Below the pieces are notes generated by a model that saw only the letters and a program-made list of their open reading frames with translations, was not told where the DNA came from and searched no databases. Below, in pieces: positions 46,401-58,214 of a DNA stretch of 64,000 bases. Origin of the DNA: Spinacia oleracea (lineage: Eukaryota; Streptophyta; Magnoliopsida; Caryophyllales; Amaranthaceae). Made by a program: the position numbers and the translations under genes. The stretch is taken from NCBI RefSeq assembly GCF_020520425.1, contig NC_079489.1, positions 21,166,001 to 21,230,000 of the forward strand, read 5' to 3'. How positions within the stretch are numbered: the first letter of the stretch is position 1; each line of letters starts with the position of its first letter.

Positions 46401-49400
46401 CTTCTGGCATACCGTGCATTGGTGGATGTATGCTGACACTGCCCTTCTCATCCCCTGCCAATACCACTCCGCTGTTATCCTCAAGTACGTTTTCACTTCC
46501 CCTGCGTGTCCACCAGTTGGAGAGTCGTGGTACTCTCTAAGAAGGATGGGTATAAAGGCAGACGTTTTAGCAATCACCATACGTCCTTTATACATCAATT
46601 TCCCATCCTGTAAATGGAATCCAGCCACTTCTTTCCCCTCCTTCACCTCTTGCTGTAGTTTCAGGAGTGTTGCATCTCCACTCACTTCATCTTGCAGCAC
46701 CTTCCAGTCCACCCCTTGGGATGAAATCAACGCCCCCAACTCCATCTCTCCATCCTCCTTGCGGGACAAGGCATCTGCCACGCGGTTGGACGCCCCTGGT
46801 TTGTACACAATCTCAAAATCAAAGCCAATTAATTTTCTCACCCATCTCTGGTAGTCGGCCCCGATCTCACGCTGTTGGGTGATGTGTCTAAGACTCTGCT
46901 GATCAGTTCGTATCTCAAAATGTCGACCCATGAGATAGTATTTCCATTTTTGAACCGCCAAGCAGATGGCCATAAGTTCCTTCTCGTATATCGATTTGCC
47001 TCGTGCCCTAGGCCCCAAAATCCGGCTGTAGAATGCAATGGGCCGGCTGTTCTGCATCATCACTGCATCATCACTGCCCCTAACCCGTAGCCTGATGCAT
47101 CCGTCTCGATTACGAATCGTTTGTGGAAGTCCGGCATGGCCAGCACTGGTGCAGTGATCATAGCCTGTTTTAGGGCTTCAAATGCGATCGTCGCCTCTTA
47201 GGTCCAACCAAAGCAATCTTTCTTTAGTTGGTCAGTGAGGGGGTGCGCGATGTGAGCATAGTTTGCCACGAACCTAGTCAACCCCAAGAATCCTCTCAAC
47301 TCCCTTAGACTTTTAGGAGTCTGCCATTCTTGCATAGCCAGTACTTTCTCTTGGTCCACAGCCACGCCACTGCTTGAGATTACATGGCCCAAGTAAGCCA
47401 CTTCGGCCTTGCCGAACTCACACTTCTTTTGATTGGCATACAATTTATGTTCTGCTAATTTCATCAGCACTAGCCTCATGTGCTCATAATGTTCTTCCTG
47501 GCAAGAGCTATACACAAGAATATCATCAAAAAAAACAAGTACCAACTTTCTCAAGTATGGGCGGAATACCTCATTCATTAATGATTGGAAGGTTGTCGGG
47601 GCATTGGTTAACCCAAACGGCATCACCAAGAACTCGTAGTGACCCTCGTGGGACCTAAAAGTGGTCTTGTGCACATCTTCGGGCCAAACTAGGATCTGAT
47701 GATACCCTGCTTTGAGGTCGAGTTTGGAAAATACGCTGGCTCCGTGTAACTCATCGAGCAATTCATCGATTATAGGGATTGGGTACTTGTCTGGAACCGT
47801 CTCTTTGTTCAATGCACGATAATCCACACAAAAGCGCCACGAGCCATCCTTCTTCTTCACCAATAGGACTGGGCTGGAGTAGGGGCTGGTGGAAGGCTGT
47901 ATAATTCCAGCCATCATCATCTCCCCTATGAGTTTCTCAATCTCATCTTTTTGTATCTGTGGGTACCGGTAGGGTCGCATGCTCACCGGGTTGCTGCCCT
48001 CTTTCATGGTTATGGCATGCTCGTGGCCTCGCAACGGTGGTAGACCCGTAGGCTGCTCAAATACCTGCTCAAATACCTGCTGAAACTCCCCCAACACTCC
48101 TTGTAAGAACAGAGGCGATTCCATGCCTCCCTGTTTCTCCTTCTCCAACCGGTTAAATTCAATGGTATACCTCCCCCTTCTTTTCTCAGAGTTCTATCAT
48201 GGCTTTGAGTGAGATTAAGGACCTGGCCAACGAAGGATCTCCTTTGATGGTCATTATTGCTCCGTCCACCCGGAATGTCATTACCTGAGTCTTCCAGTTC
48301 GTCACAACGGATCCCAATTTCTCGAGCCACTGGATGCCCAAGATCACGTCCGAGTTACCTAGCTCAAGAGGTAAGAAATCTTCGACCACCTCCACTCCTC
48401 CGCTCAACTCCAGTTTCACGTTCCGGCACACCCCTTTGCCGCGAACGACTTCTCCATTACCCAGGGAAACCCAAAACCCCCTGACTCGTGCACCGCCACC
48501 CCTAACTTCTCCACAGCCTTAAGTGATATGAAATTGTGAGTTGCTCCGGGATCGACCATGACAACCACCTCCCCTCCTTGAATTCGCTCCACTAGCTTCA
48601 AGGTTTTCGGGTTGGTAATGCCCACGATGGAGTTCATGGATACGGTAGTGGGAATTTCGGTCTGCTCCGGCACCTCCAAGTCTCCAACATCTGAAACTCA
48701 CCACTCTCCTCCTCGTACTCCGCCTCCTCCTCATCCACCAACATGACACTGACTTCCCTCCGCTTGCACCGGTGGCCAATTCCCCATCTCTCATCGCACC
48801 TAAAACACAAACCTCGAGCTCGCTTGTCTTGCAACTCCTTCTCCGTCAGTCGTTTAATTTCTCCTGTAAATCGGGTGGTTGAATTTGGAGGACCAGTTTG
48901 GTTATTTGAAGCAAAGGACCCGATGGATCCCGCGGGTCGGGTGGTTCCTCCTTTTGGGTTTAGGTTTGGGTTGGTGATATTTGGGTTTTGTGGGGTGGTG
49001 TATGTATGATTTGGCTGGTTTGTTTGTGTTGTGGGATTTGGGCTGGCTGGCTATTTGTGGGTATTGGGCTTCGGCTAAAATAAGAGAACGGCCCAGTTCG
49101 GTTGGTTCCCCCTCCTGTTCTTTTAAGGCCTCGGACTCGGTTTCTCTCCTCAACCCTAACTGCTAAATCCATTGTGTCTTCCAGGGTATACGGGTTTAAG
49201 CAAGAGAGCACAAGGCTTAGGCCTTAAACTTAGCAATTCTAGCAGAAACCTCATCCCGCACATTTATCTGTAAACGGAATTGCATTCAAACCATGCATCA
49301 ATAGAGCAGAGTTGGCCATATTCACCAAAGGCCATCTGAGTACTACGCGCATAATCCCCCTTCAAATATATGTTTTGATAGAAAAAATCTTCATGTTCAG

Positions 49401-52400
49401 GGTCAAGCGGGCATCGTATTCATGGCATTGTGGACATTGTAGAAGGTAGTTCTTTAGAGAGGTTCATCTTCCTTGTATTCAGGATAACAACGAAACTCAA
49501 GTAGAAAACCTGTGTTTGCCATTAAGTAGTGATAGAAACCCACGATTCCTTCTTAGATATTGTCTATTCAGCATTCAGTTAAGTAGCACCCATATAGAAG
49601 GATATTCCTGCCGTTAAGCTCTGCTATAGATACACCATACAATGCTAAATTTAAGGCCTAAGCCTTGTGCTCTCTTGCTTAACCATGGCCTCTATTGCGT
49701 ATCGCTGGCAATGGCTGCTTTAGGCTCCAAAAATTTGCCATTGGGTCCCAAGATGATCAAACTATCACGAGTTTTATCTTCACATGTGCCACAAATGACG
49801 GCTTACAATGCCCTTAAACGGCAATATCCACCTATATGATATCCCCTTTTCGACAAAGGCAGAAGTGATATGTCGTACGAACCCTTGAGTGTGATTAGCC
49901 ACAGGTAGGTGAACCACAACAATCTCCAACTCATGCTCAAGTGACTAAGGTTGTCCATGAGCAGACCATCATAATACAGGTACAACCCCACAAGCTTCTT
50001 TTGAGGTCTGAAACAAATACTTTCCTGTTATCAATGTTGCAGAGTAGGAAATCAGAGGGCTTCCAACACAAGAGTTCCTCAAGAGGCACAGTTCTCCTCA
50101 TTACCAATGCCTCAGCTTTCTCATCGAGGAATTTGAATCGCTCATCCGTAAAAGGAAAAGAATCAGCTCCATACTTGCCAGTAAAGGAAACACCACGCTG
50201 CAAAACCTTTTACGTAGGGTCTACAAGGATAGCACTTGGAAAACGGCAGTCGGTCGATCGGAGAGACTGAAAAAAAGTCAGAGAGCCAGCATCCCAAAAA
50301 GGGAGTGCAAGGCATGAATAAAGAAAAAGTAGTTGAAAGCAGCCTCATTGTAGACCCATTCAGGTTTCATCTTTGCAACCTAACAATCTCAAAGTCAACA
50401 TCTTGCATATCAGACCATTGTGAGTATGCAGCAATTAACGCTCGGCAATAATAGGCTGCCCAACTGATAGTCTCCACTAGAAGAAGGAAGCAACAAATGA
50501 TCACGACTTTTCCCTTGAGGCTTTCAACCTTGGCGGTATCACACTATTTACGAACTAGAAAATCCCTGCAATTGCTCGACAACAAGGATACGACGTCTAA
50601 ATGTCTGCCTTTGACGTCAAAAGGATGCCTCTTATATTCATGTGGTGACACCAATGCTTTTGTAGTTAGATCATTAATTCGACAAGGAAAGAAATTTCCT
50701 TTCGCTGGGTTTTCTATCTTTGAACCCAACATTTGTTCTTTTTGCTGACGACAACATATTTTTTTGCTAAACCTACTGTTAGAGAGAGAATGCCCTGTAA
50801 TAATTGATATTATCAGCAAGTATAAGAGAGCATCTGGGCAAAGTGTCAATTTAAATAAAACAGATGTAGTTTTCAGCAAATGTGTGAATGTAGCTCGGAG
50901 ATAGGAAATCGTCGACTCATTCTGGGGTAAAAGAAGTTGGGAAACATGAGAAATATTTAGGTTGCCTACGATCATCGAAAAGTCAAAGAAAGTTATTCTT
51001 GCAAGTCTGTAAGAAGATGCAACGGCAGAAGGAGAAGTTATTGTCAGGACCCGGGAAAGAGACTCTGATTAAAGCTAAGCTATAGCACAGGCGATCTCGA
51101 CATATATGATGAGTATCTTCGGGTCTACTAGATGAAATACATGCATTACTAGCTCGTTTTTTGTGGGGGTATAATGGTACTATACAGAAAATGCATTAGC
51201 ATAGTTGGGAGTCGCTCTGTAGACCGAAATCTATGGGTGGCATGAGATTTAGGGATCTCAAAGTTTCAACCAAGCTCTCCTAGCTAAGAAAATGTGGAGG
51301 CTTCATACCAACCCTAATTCCTTTCTACATGCAGTTCTGAAAGCACGTTACTTCAAGATTAGTGTAGTGCTAGAGGCGTATACGGGTACGACCGCTATTC
51401 ATGGCGGAGCTTATGGGGCGTAAAGTCGCTGACTCGCTGCTGGTGGAAGACCTTAAATGGAAGACCTTAATGACGAGTTGGTAATGGTGTCAATATTAAA
51501 CCACCTACAGTCACCCCTTCGCATGGTCCCTCTTTTGATCCGGAATGTGGAGCAGATTTGTAGTTTATTCTGGGAGAACAATTGTAAGTTAATTTTCCAA
51601 CTACCTCTCTCCATCTCCTTGCCACATGACGTACAATTTAGCTGGCCGACTAAGAATGGAGAGTATAGTGTTAAGTTTAGGCATTGGTTGGGCCATATGG
51701 GCCACATGCAGAATAGAGGGGGGATTGAACGATAATAATAGGGAGGTTCGTAGGATCGGATGGAGCTTGGGAGGGTCGCCTAACTTAAGCCACTTCGTAT
51801 GGCAAGTGTGCAAAGGTCGTATGGAAAGCGTGCAAAGGTCGTATGGCAGCGAAGGAAAAACTCTATCATTGTCACATTGCAGTAGACGAATTATGTGGTT
51901 GTTATGGGATCGATGTCGAGTTTATTACCCACGTTCTTTTTGAACGCAATGCAGCGAAGGAGGTTTGGGCTAGGAGTAATTTCGAGAGCATTATATTAGA
52001 GGCTCCAAGCTCGAAATTATGGCGAGATTACTATGACTAACGAGTCAAAGATCGAGAGGATGGAGTTGCGACGCTTGCTAACGCTAGCTTGGTCCATCCG
52101 ACATGATAATGCCTCCCTTCCTGCGCTCAGAAGGGCCGAAGGCTTTACCAAATCGGTAGACGATTACTATTTTTTTATCCGAAGAAGGTGTTTGCAATGC
52201 CAAGCTTCTTTCTGAGTTGGTGGTGCTCCCCTCCTGTAGGAATGATTAAAGTAAACGTAGACGAAAATATTCTTGCAATTTGTGGGTCTGGGGCTGTGAT
52301 AAGAGACAAGAAGGGGAGTAATTGATGGTTGTTGTACGGAGGTATGGAGTTGGCAGAGGCAGTGGCGGTTAGATTCAGGCTACTCCTTGCTCGAAGATTT

Positions 52401-53792
52401 GGGCACATGCGTGTGTGGTGTGGGCAGAGGGCGATGAGAACAACATGACTCGAATGGTCAACAATGGCACTAAGGGTTTCTCCGCATTGTGGTTAGTTTA
52501 TGATGACATATAAAATCTAGCTAGATCTTGTCATGCTTTTGTTATTTTTCATGTGAAAAGGGAGGGTAATACGGTAGCTCACCTTGTTGCACGGTGGGAT
52601 ACACGTCGTAGTTGGAGTTAATTTGTTGCACGGTGGGATACACCTTGTAGTTTGGAGTTAGGCTCTGTTTGGTAGAGTGTAAAGTATTTTCATTGTAAAA
52701 CATTTTTCAAGGGAAAACACAATTCCAAACTAGTTTTTCTTTCTTTGGTACCTTAAAGGAAAATAGGAGAAGATGGTGAAGATTGAGGGGAAGAAAGTAG
52801 AGGGAGATAAGGAGGAAAGAAGGAAAAGTGGTTTCCCTTCCTTTTAAATGGAAAAGGGTTTTACACCTTTGATGGAATCATGGAAAATTAGTTTCCATCC
52901 CTTACCCAACCAAACAACGTAAAATAATTGAAAAGAGGAAAATTGTTTTCCATGAAAACGTTATACGTCCTACCAAACGGAGCCTAAATTTGTATGAACT
53001 ATTTCCTCCAAAGTATTAATGCTTGCCTAATTTTCCCTTAGGAAAAAAAGAAGTGTTAATGTTGTGATAATCTCATCCCTTATAAATTCAAATCTATGGT
53101 CAAAATAAAACCGGGCTGCATATTTCTGAAGTATAATGTGATAATACTTTTACCTCAAATAAAAAAACAAAAACCCTGAATTCTTCTCCGGCGATGGCAT
53201 CCCTCCCTACCGCGGCCGGCGGCCATCAAGTATCATTTTAGACGCCGAGAACCCAGCCCGTAAGCAAGCAGACAGCTCTCTACCTGACTAAATTAGTGAA
53301 TCCCAATTGCATAAAGTTTCTCCAATTACTTCGATTACATTGATTTACTCCAAGTCCAAGTAACATAGCATACAATAAAGAGTTTTATGACAAACCCTCC
53401 CTCAATTTCCCAACCAGTTTGCGAATTCCGCATAAAAGTAGCACTAACAGCAGAACAAAAGGAATCAAAATGACGCATTCAATACAGTATTAAGATAAAT
53501 TTAACATAATTGTTAATTAAGAAGATACTAACCAGCATAATTGGTGCCATCATAAGCAATGAGAAGCCGCCATTTATAGGTTGGAAATGTCGGGTTTAAT
53601 GATAAGACTTGCCCACCTGAAATCTGTTAATAGGGTCATCAGCATTTCAAGCATTCTGTGTGTGTGTGAGAGAGAGAGGGGGGGGGGGGGGATGAAAAGA
53701 GAGAAAGAGAGAGATGTTGGCGGTGTTACCGAGGAATTGGGAGAGGAGTTGAGGTGGAATGGAAACGGCGGAGTGGTGACGGCGGAGCTCAT
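43486..53792 (-). CDS. TruA-family tRNA pseudouridine synthase with a TE-filled 9-kb intron
   Basis: Six exons on the minus strand (53792-53730, 53623-53533, 44581-44442, 44355-43972, 43874-43812, 43722-43486) total 978 nt, 325 aa, with consistent phases and GT-AG introns. The N-terminus [12 protein letters not shown] is Ser/Pro-rich and transit-peptide-like. Exon 2 has [16 protein letters not shown]; exon 3 continues [11 protein letters not shown] and holds [14 protein letters not shown], whose RTD aspartate is the catalytic nucleophile of TruA enzymes. Exon 4 has [19 protein letters not shown]; exon 5 has [12 protein letters not shown]. TruA enzymes convert uridines 38-40 of the tRNA anticodon stem to pseudouridine. 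Organelle targeting is an inference. Intron 2 (44582-53532) contains four foreign insertions yet leaves the coding parts intact. Confidence 0.87.
44869..45100 (-). repeat. LTR (3') of the chromovirus-type Gypsy element
   Basis: Minus-strand TGTACTAGGTAGAATATCCC to GGTAACA, 232 bp, with a TTTAAATAG TATA-like word. It lies directly downstream (on the minus strand) of the chromodomain-coding end. No partner LTR was found at the other end of the element. Confidence 0.55.
45106..49400 (-). pseudogene. Chromodomain Gypsy (chromovirus-type) gag-pol, broken and 5'-truncated
   Basis: Minus-strand order: gag with [17 protein letters not shown] (about 49190) and zinc knuckle [14 protein letters not shown] (about 48800); protease [10 protein letters not shown] (about 48550); RT (48148-47198) with [18 protein letters not shown] and FFDDILVYS; RNase [14 protein letters not shown]; integrase with [18 protein letters not shown] and [14 protein letters not shown]; a GPY/F region [17 protein letters not shown]; and chromodomain [17 protein letters not shown] (about 45390). 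Breaks include TAA at 47198-47200, TAA at 45675-45677, an 11-bp duplication near 47052-47073 and a shift near 45425. It is inserted in TruA-like intron 2 in the same orientation as the gene. The chromodomain normally guides integration to heterochromatin. Confidence 0.9.
49198..49680. repeat. 32-bp inverted repeat at the chromovirus/nucleoredoxin junction
   Basis: TAAGCAAGAGAGCACAAGGC followed by TTAGGCCTTAAA (49198-49229) returns as its exact reverse complement at 49649-49680. The loop is about 420 bp and contains more gag-like sequence. This suggests a fold-back rearrangement when the element was truncated. Confidence 0.85.
49681..50210 (-). pseudogene. Nucleoredoxin-like gene fragment
   Basis: On the minus strand, [20 protein letters not shown] and, downstream, [16 protein letters not shown] with RKVFVSDLK match the link between two thioredoxin-like modules of plant nucleoredoxins. 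Near 49700-49760 [18 protein letters not shown] matches the end of such a module. Frames are broken between these pieces and no CxxC active site was found. The fragment has the same orientation as the surrounding TruA-like gene. It may have been brought in by a transposon or be a dispersed pseudogene piece. Confidence 0.6.
50720..52640 (+). pseudogene. L1-type LINE 3' fragment in TruA-like intron 2
   Basis: In successive broken frames: LFADDNIFF (RT catalytic box, about 50735), [11 protein letters not shown] (about 50830), [10 protein letters not shown] (about 51150), [14 protein letters not shown] (about 51220), a zf-RVT-type piece with [12 protein letters not shown] (about 51640) and an RNase H start [20 protein letters not shown] (about 52250). 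Stops and shifts are frequent. It is more decayed than the 23-28 kb LINE and from another subfamily, judging by the residues. Confidence 0.75.
52658..52987. mobile_element. MITE in TruA-like intron 2 (TTAGGCTCYGTTTGGTAG ends)
   Basis: TTAGGCTCTGTTTGGTAG at the left and CTACCAAACGGAGCCTAA at the right, 330 bp, differ in one position. The interior is GA-rich and non-coding. A second, diverged family member lies in the intron of the gene at 60626 (about 61050-61490), sharing AACAACGTAAA and GGAAAATTGTTTTCCA. Confidence 0.75.
53645..53692. repeat. Microsatellite in TruA-like intron 1
   Basis: A TG run followed by an AG run and a G run ((TG)n(AG)n(G)n) fills much of the 106-bp first intron (53624-53729) of the minus-strand gene. 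A length change here would affect only the intron unless splice spacing became limiting. Confidence 0.9.
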
Positions 53793-53959
53793 TCCCTGGC
53801 CGGGATAACGCTGCGAGTTGTGACCGAAGCAGATAACTTCCCCACTCTCTTTTCAGTTTTTACGCCGGGTTATTCTTGGGTTCATATGGTGCATCGGGAA
53901 TCGGGAGAGTAAATTTATGCCGCGGCTTTGTTCGACCATACTAGTTGAATGAAAAAGCA

Positions 53960-54133
53960 TTTTTTTCTTTCTTTTTGGTGTTAACATCCGGTTCACCAGG
54001 GTAATTCGGATTCGGTGTGAGTTCTGGGTGGTTAGGTTTTAATCCCCTCCCAATTGTGTTGTTACGGGGATCGAACACGGGTTCTCCCTACCAAGTTCAG
54101 GCTCAATACCATTAAACCAACAATCAATTGGTA
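53960..54133 (-). mobile_element. tRNA-derived SINE with 12-bp target duplication
   Basis: On the minus strand the element opens with GGTTTAATGGTATTGAGC (A-box-like) and then GTGTTCGATCCCCGTA, containing a perfect GTTCGATCC B box. It ends in an A-rich tail (plus-strand T run 53960-53973). AATGAAAAAGCA flanks both sides (53948-53959, 54134-54145). This is a complete Pol III-type SINE about 200 bp upstream of the TruA-like start codon, in the same orientation. Confidence 0.88.
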
Positions 54134-54145
54134 AATGAAAAAGCA

Positions 54146-55041
54146 GTTAAGAGCATGAACAATGGTAAACTACAAAGTTTGTAGTTTTGCTTTGCCACGT
54201 CATTTTTAAACTACAACCCATTTCTAAGCTACCACAATGGAAAGCTAAGGAAGTCAAAATTTCATGCTGTGATGTACCACCAAAAACGTAACAGCAACAA
54301 AGAGACAAAATAAAGGAAAGACAAAACAGCTTGTTGTCATATTTCTTTGGACTGATTATGAATACGAATAAACATGCAATGGTACAAAAAATGAAATAAA
54401 ATGGTATTTTTTAAATAAGAATGGTATTTTGTAAATAAAAATGGTGTTTTTAAAAAAAAAACGTACTTGTTTTTTAAAAAAATGATTCATTTTAAAAGAA
54501 AGTGGTACTGTTTTTTTAAGAAAATGACACTTTATAAAAGAGAAATCGTACTTCATTTCACTTTCTCTCTCCACTTTTTTTGTAATTCCCTTCTCTTTTA
54601 TTTATTAATTTTGTCTTTTTCTGGTTGTCCTATTCATTTTGTCCTATTCCTAATTTGTTTGTTGTTGGTGCAAATTTACGAAAATACCTTTGTGATGTGC
54701 TTGCTCACACATCACAACCTGCCGCCTCTCCGCTCTCATATTTGGAAAGCTGCAACTACTTATAGTTTTTGTAGGTCTCACATATCAATCATCATTTCTA
54801 ATTAGTTTGAATATTTCTTTTTTAATGACCTTATAAATAAAATAAAATATTGTTGTAAATAAATATTATAACTATGCTCAATAAAATTTAGATTCGAAAA
54901 AAAAACCTAACATTATAATTTTTAATTTATATTAATATGCAAATTTGTACCAATTTTCAGGAAATGAAAACACAAAGATTGAAGATTGTCATAAAAGCAA
55001 ACCCACAAAAAAATAATTTAAATCAGATGCATGTGGGGTGG
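54146..55041. other. AT-rich intergenic DNA, no gene
   Basis: It includes a possible MITE remnant (54150-54240) and a short imperfect repeat of AAATGGTATTTTTTAAATAA type (54400-54460). The open frames here are low-complexity Phe/Lys-rich translations and are not believed. Confidence 0.5.
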
Positions 55042-56290
55042 TGTAACACCCTAATAATTCCTTATTTTATAAAATCATTTTCCAACTCAAAATACAGGAA
55101 TTATCAAGATATTACCGCTACCGTGATAACAGGTAAGACTATTTACCAGAATTACGTAGCGAAATTTAACTAACTTTCAAACATAATAAATAGTTAATGG
55201 CCATCGTACAACTCAGACCAATTAAGGCCCAAAACCAAAACATTAAATAGTTCAAAATCCATTAACTAAAAGTGTAAGTAATTAATGTAGTCATGACTAG
55301 AAAATCATTATAGAGTTTATAAATGCGGAAGAGGAATAACTCTCAAACTCAATCTCATGTCAATAACTTCTCCCGCAAGTTATCTCTACAAACATGTTAT
55401 TAAAATTCTACTCCCCAACAATGCAAATGCAATGATGGATCATCATAGGGTCATTAAGGCAAAGCCATGACCGAAGGAAACATGAAGCACGAAGTCAGCG
55501 AAGCTGAGTACGAACAAGCTAGAATGAAATCCTAGTCTAACATGCTTCACTCAACAATATAATAATCCACATGAAAAAGCCATTTAATAAACAAGTAATC
55601 ATAGAGACAAGGCTCGACACTTGACACGACTATCGACTCACAAATTAGTTAAGAATTAGCTTCGAACAGGTAAAAGAAAGTATCCATGAAAGGAAGAAAG
55701 GTGTTGGAAGTCAACCACACACCAAGATAATAAATAAATGTCGGGCCATACCGACTGCCGGGCCATACCGACGGAATTCCCGCGCTTAAAAGAAAGAATG
55801 AAACAACGTCTTGTATCATTCAATGAGTACAAGTTTTCCGGCAAGACTCCCCCCCATTGTTAATACTCAAGGTATATACGTTCCAATAATTTTGAAGCTC
55901 GTTCTAATTGCCCTTTACGTTAATTAATATTTTATGAACAAGGTGAACTAAAGACACAACAACAAGTCATAAAATACAAGCAACTAAACAATGACACTCA
56001 TTTTAATCCTTTAGGACTTGTGATCAAACATAGGACTCAAGTGATATTACTCCCATTGTTTCTTCTCTATATACTATTGAGATAACCCGACATTGTCAGT
56101 TAACAAGCGGGGTGTGCACATGGCACAAATAGTCCTTAGTTCAATTCACATAAAGTTTCCAAATCTCCTGTAGGAGCAGCATTGACTTCAAAATGCCCAC
56201 TAAGAGCTTCATGGGGATATCGAGGTATGTGTAGAAGTGTTCATACTGCGCGTGAGGGCTTCGGAAAAGTAACCATTAGGGGGAACACAA
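55042..56290. repeat. Possible LTR-derived sequence (TGTAACACCC start)
   Basis: TGTAACACCCTAATAATTCC at 55042 has the look of an LTR start, and a duplicated GTCGGGCCATACCGAC word at 55740-55770 suggests repeat origin. I could not find a matching end or a target duplication. No coding sequence is seen. Confidence 0.25.
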
Positions 56291-56299
56291 GATTGTAAG

Positions 56300-57640
56300 G
56301 GGAAAATTTGTTGCCTCATGGAGTGGTTAAGACTGCAAGTATAGAAAGTCAAAGTAGAATGTTGCAAGTCAGAAACTTATTTAAAAACACTGAGAGAGAC
56401 TGGAACACCCAGCTAGTGTGGGATATGTTCAAGCCTAACATAGCAAGAGAGATTCTTAGCATGCATATTCCACACGAAGATAAGGAGGATCAGTTGCAAA
56501 CTTGCAATGGATTAATGGAAATAATGGACAAATGACAGTCAAATCAGTGTATTACCACTTAATCATGAAGGATAATCAAGTAGAAGTGAAAGAAAATACT
56601 CATGTTTTCTGGAAAAGACTTTGGGGTTCAGACTTGATCCCAAAATGGAAAAATTTTATATGGAAGTTGATTAATAGAGCGCTGCCAACTATGGAGAATT
56701 TGGAAAAAGAGGAATGTTTGTGGGTAGAAGGTGTGTTTTTTGTGAGTCTCACTATGAAACTGGGGATCATCTGTTCAGGGACTGCAATGTGGCCACTCAT
56801 ATTTGGGGAGCAAGCAATTTGGGGATTATTGTTCAGAATGCAGGGCACATTACTATTGCAGATTGGGTAATGAACTTTTTGAAGTATTTCTGGAAGAAGG
56901 ACGGGCATGATAGCTCGCGTGCAAGATACTTTGTGGGAATAATTTAGTCTATATGGATCACCAGGAATAACATAGTTTTTAGAGGAGGGAAAGTAAATCC
57001 AAATCAAGTGTTGTCTATGGTGACTGGGTTTAACAAGGAAGTCATGGAGGCAGCTAATTTCAAATTTAAAAGTCGGGGGAGAAACATTAGCGGTGGAGAT
57101 ATGATTAACAAAGCTAGAAGTCATCCTGTTAGGGTGAGGTTAAAAGGAAGTGATGAAGGTATTATGTGTAACATATGTGTGGATGGTGCTTGGAAGATTG
57201 TAAGGGGAAAGGGTTATGCTATGGAAACAATAGGATGTGTGGTTGATCATCAAGGCAATATCCTAAATGAAGGAGGAATTAGAGTTCATGCACTAAATCC
57301 ATGTCAAAATGGAGCTAAAGCAATTCTGAAAGGGCTTGAATGTGTTAAGCAGTTACATATGCAGAATGTTCGTGTGATCACACACTGTATGTAAGCAATT
57401 ACAGCCATTAGATATTACCCTTTTTGTAAACTTGAACTTATTACCATATGTAGTGACATCCATATGCTAGCTAGAAGCTAGTAGACTCAATTGTTGTATT
57501 ATAGAACAAGGTAGTAGAGATAGAGTGGTTAGGGCCTATAAACTAGCTATTGAAGCTAGGAAAAATGGGTAATCTGTTTGGTCTGTTTGTAATTCCTGCC
57601 TAAAAGAAACTATCCAAATTCTACTTCTTTCTAATAATTT
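56300..57640 (+). pseudogene. L1-type LINE 3' fragment (zf-RVT and RNase H)
   Basis: Pieces in shifting frames: MTVKSVYYHLIM and PKWKNFIWKLINRALPTMEN, then the zinc-binding CVFCESHYETGDHLFRDC (about 56730) and an RNase H start ICVDGAWKIVRGKG (about 57172) followed by GAKAILKGLECV. Endonuclease and RT are absent, as in a 5'-truncated LINE copy. The A-rich end at about 57640 is not sharply defined. Confidence 0.8.
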
Positions 57641-58141
57641 GTTTTTAAATAAGTTCATGTGACTCCAACTTCTTACCCAAAACTGATTTTATACGAGATT
57701 AGTGTCTAAATCACATTGAACGAATCGGTGAATATATATAATTGAACATTCCGGTTATGCCGAATGATCATTTTCAAGTCAATGATTCCAAATTTCCACG
57801 ACACATCAATTGCAACCAATTCTTGTCTCGTTTATTCTTCTTTGTTATAACCTTAATTTAAAACACTTATTTTTACAACAAAAAGAAGTGACAGTCATTT
57901 TGGTAGTCGGTCATAAATGGTGTAAATGAGAATGAATTTGTAAGGACAATCAATATGCATTCTCATAGTAATGCTAGTTTAATCAAAATTATCTCTTTTT
58001 CTTTATAAATTTGTGTTACCATCAATTACCATTTAGGAAGTGGTATTACGTGCATGTGAATGCAAATGTTTATGAAGAAAACCACCAACTTTGAGATAAA
58101 ATTCCATTATCACGAACATTATGATGTTTTCTTGCCACATA
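57641..58141. other. AT-rich intergenic DNA, no gene
   Basis: Nothing recognisable between the LINE fragment and the Stowaway/Pack-MULE nest. Confidence 0.5.
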
Positions 58142-58214
58142 CTTCCTCCATTTAGAAATAGCTGCACCACTGTCACTTTATGCAATATTCATATATTAAC
58201 TTTTATTCTCTTTT

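Noticed and set aside
55042..56290. A solo LTR
   Set aside because: The start looks right, but no matching CA end or 5-bp duplication was found, so it was kept only as a low-confidence repeat.
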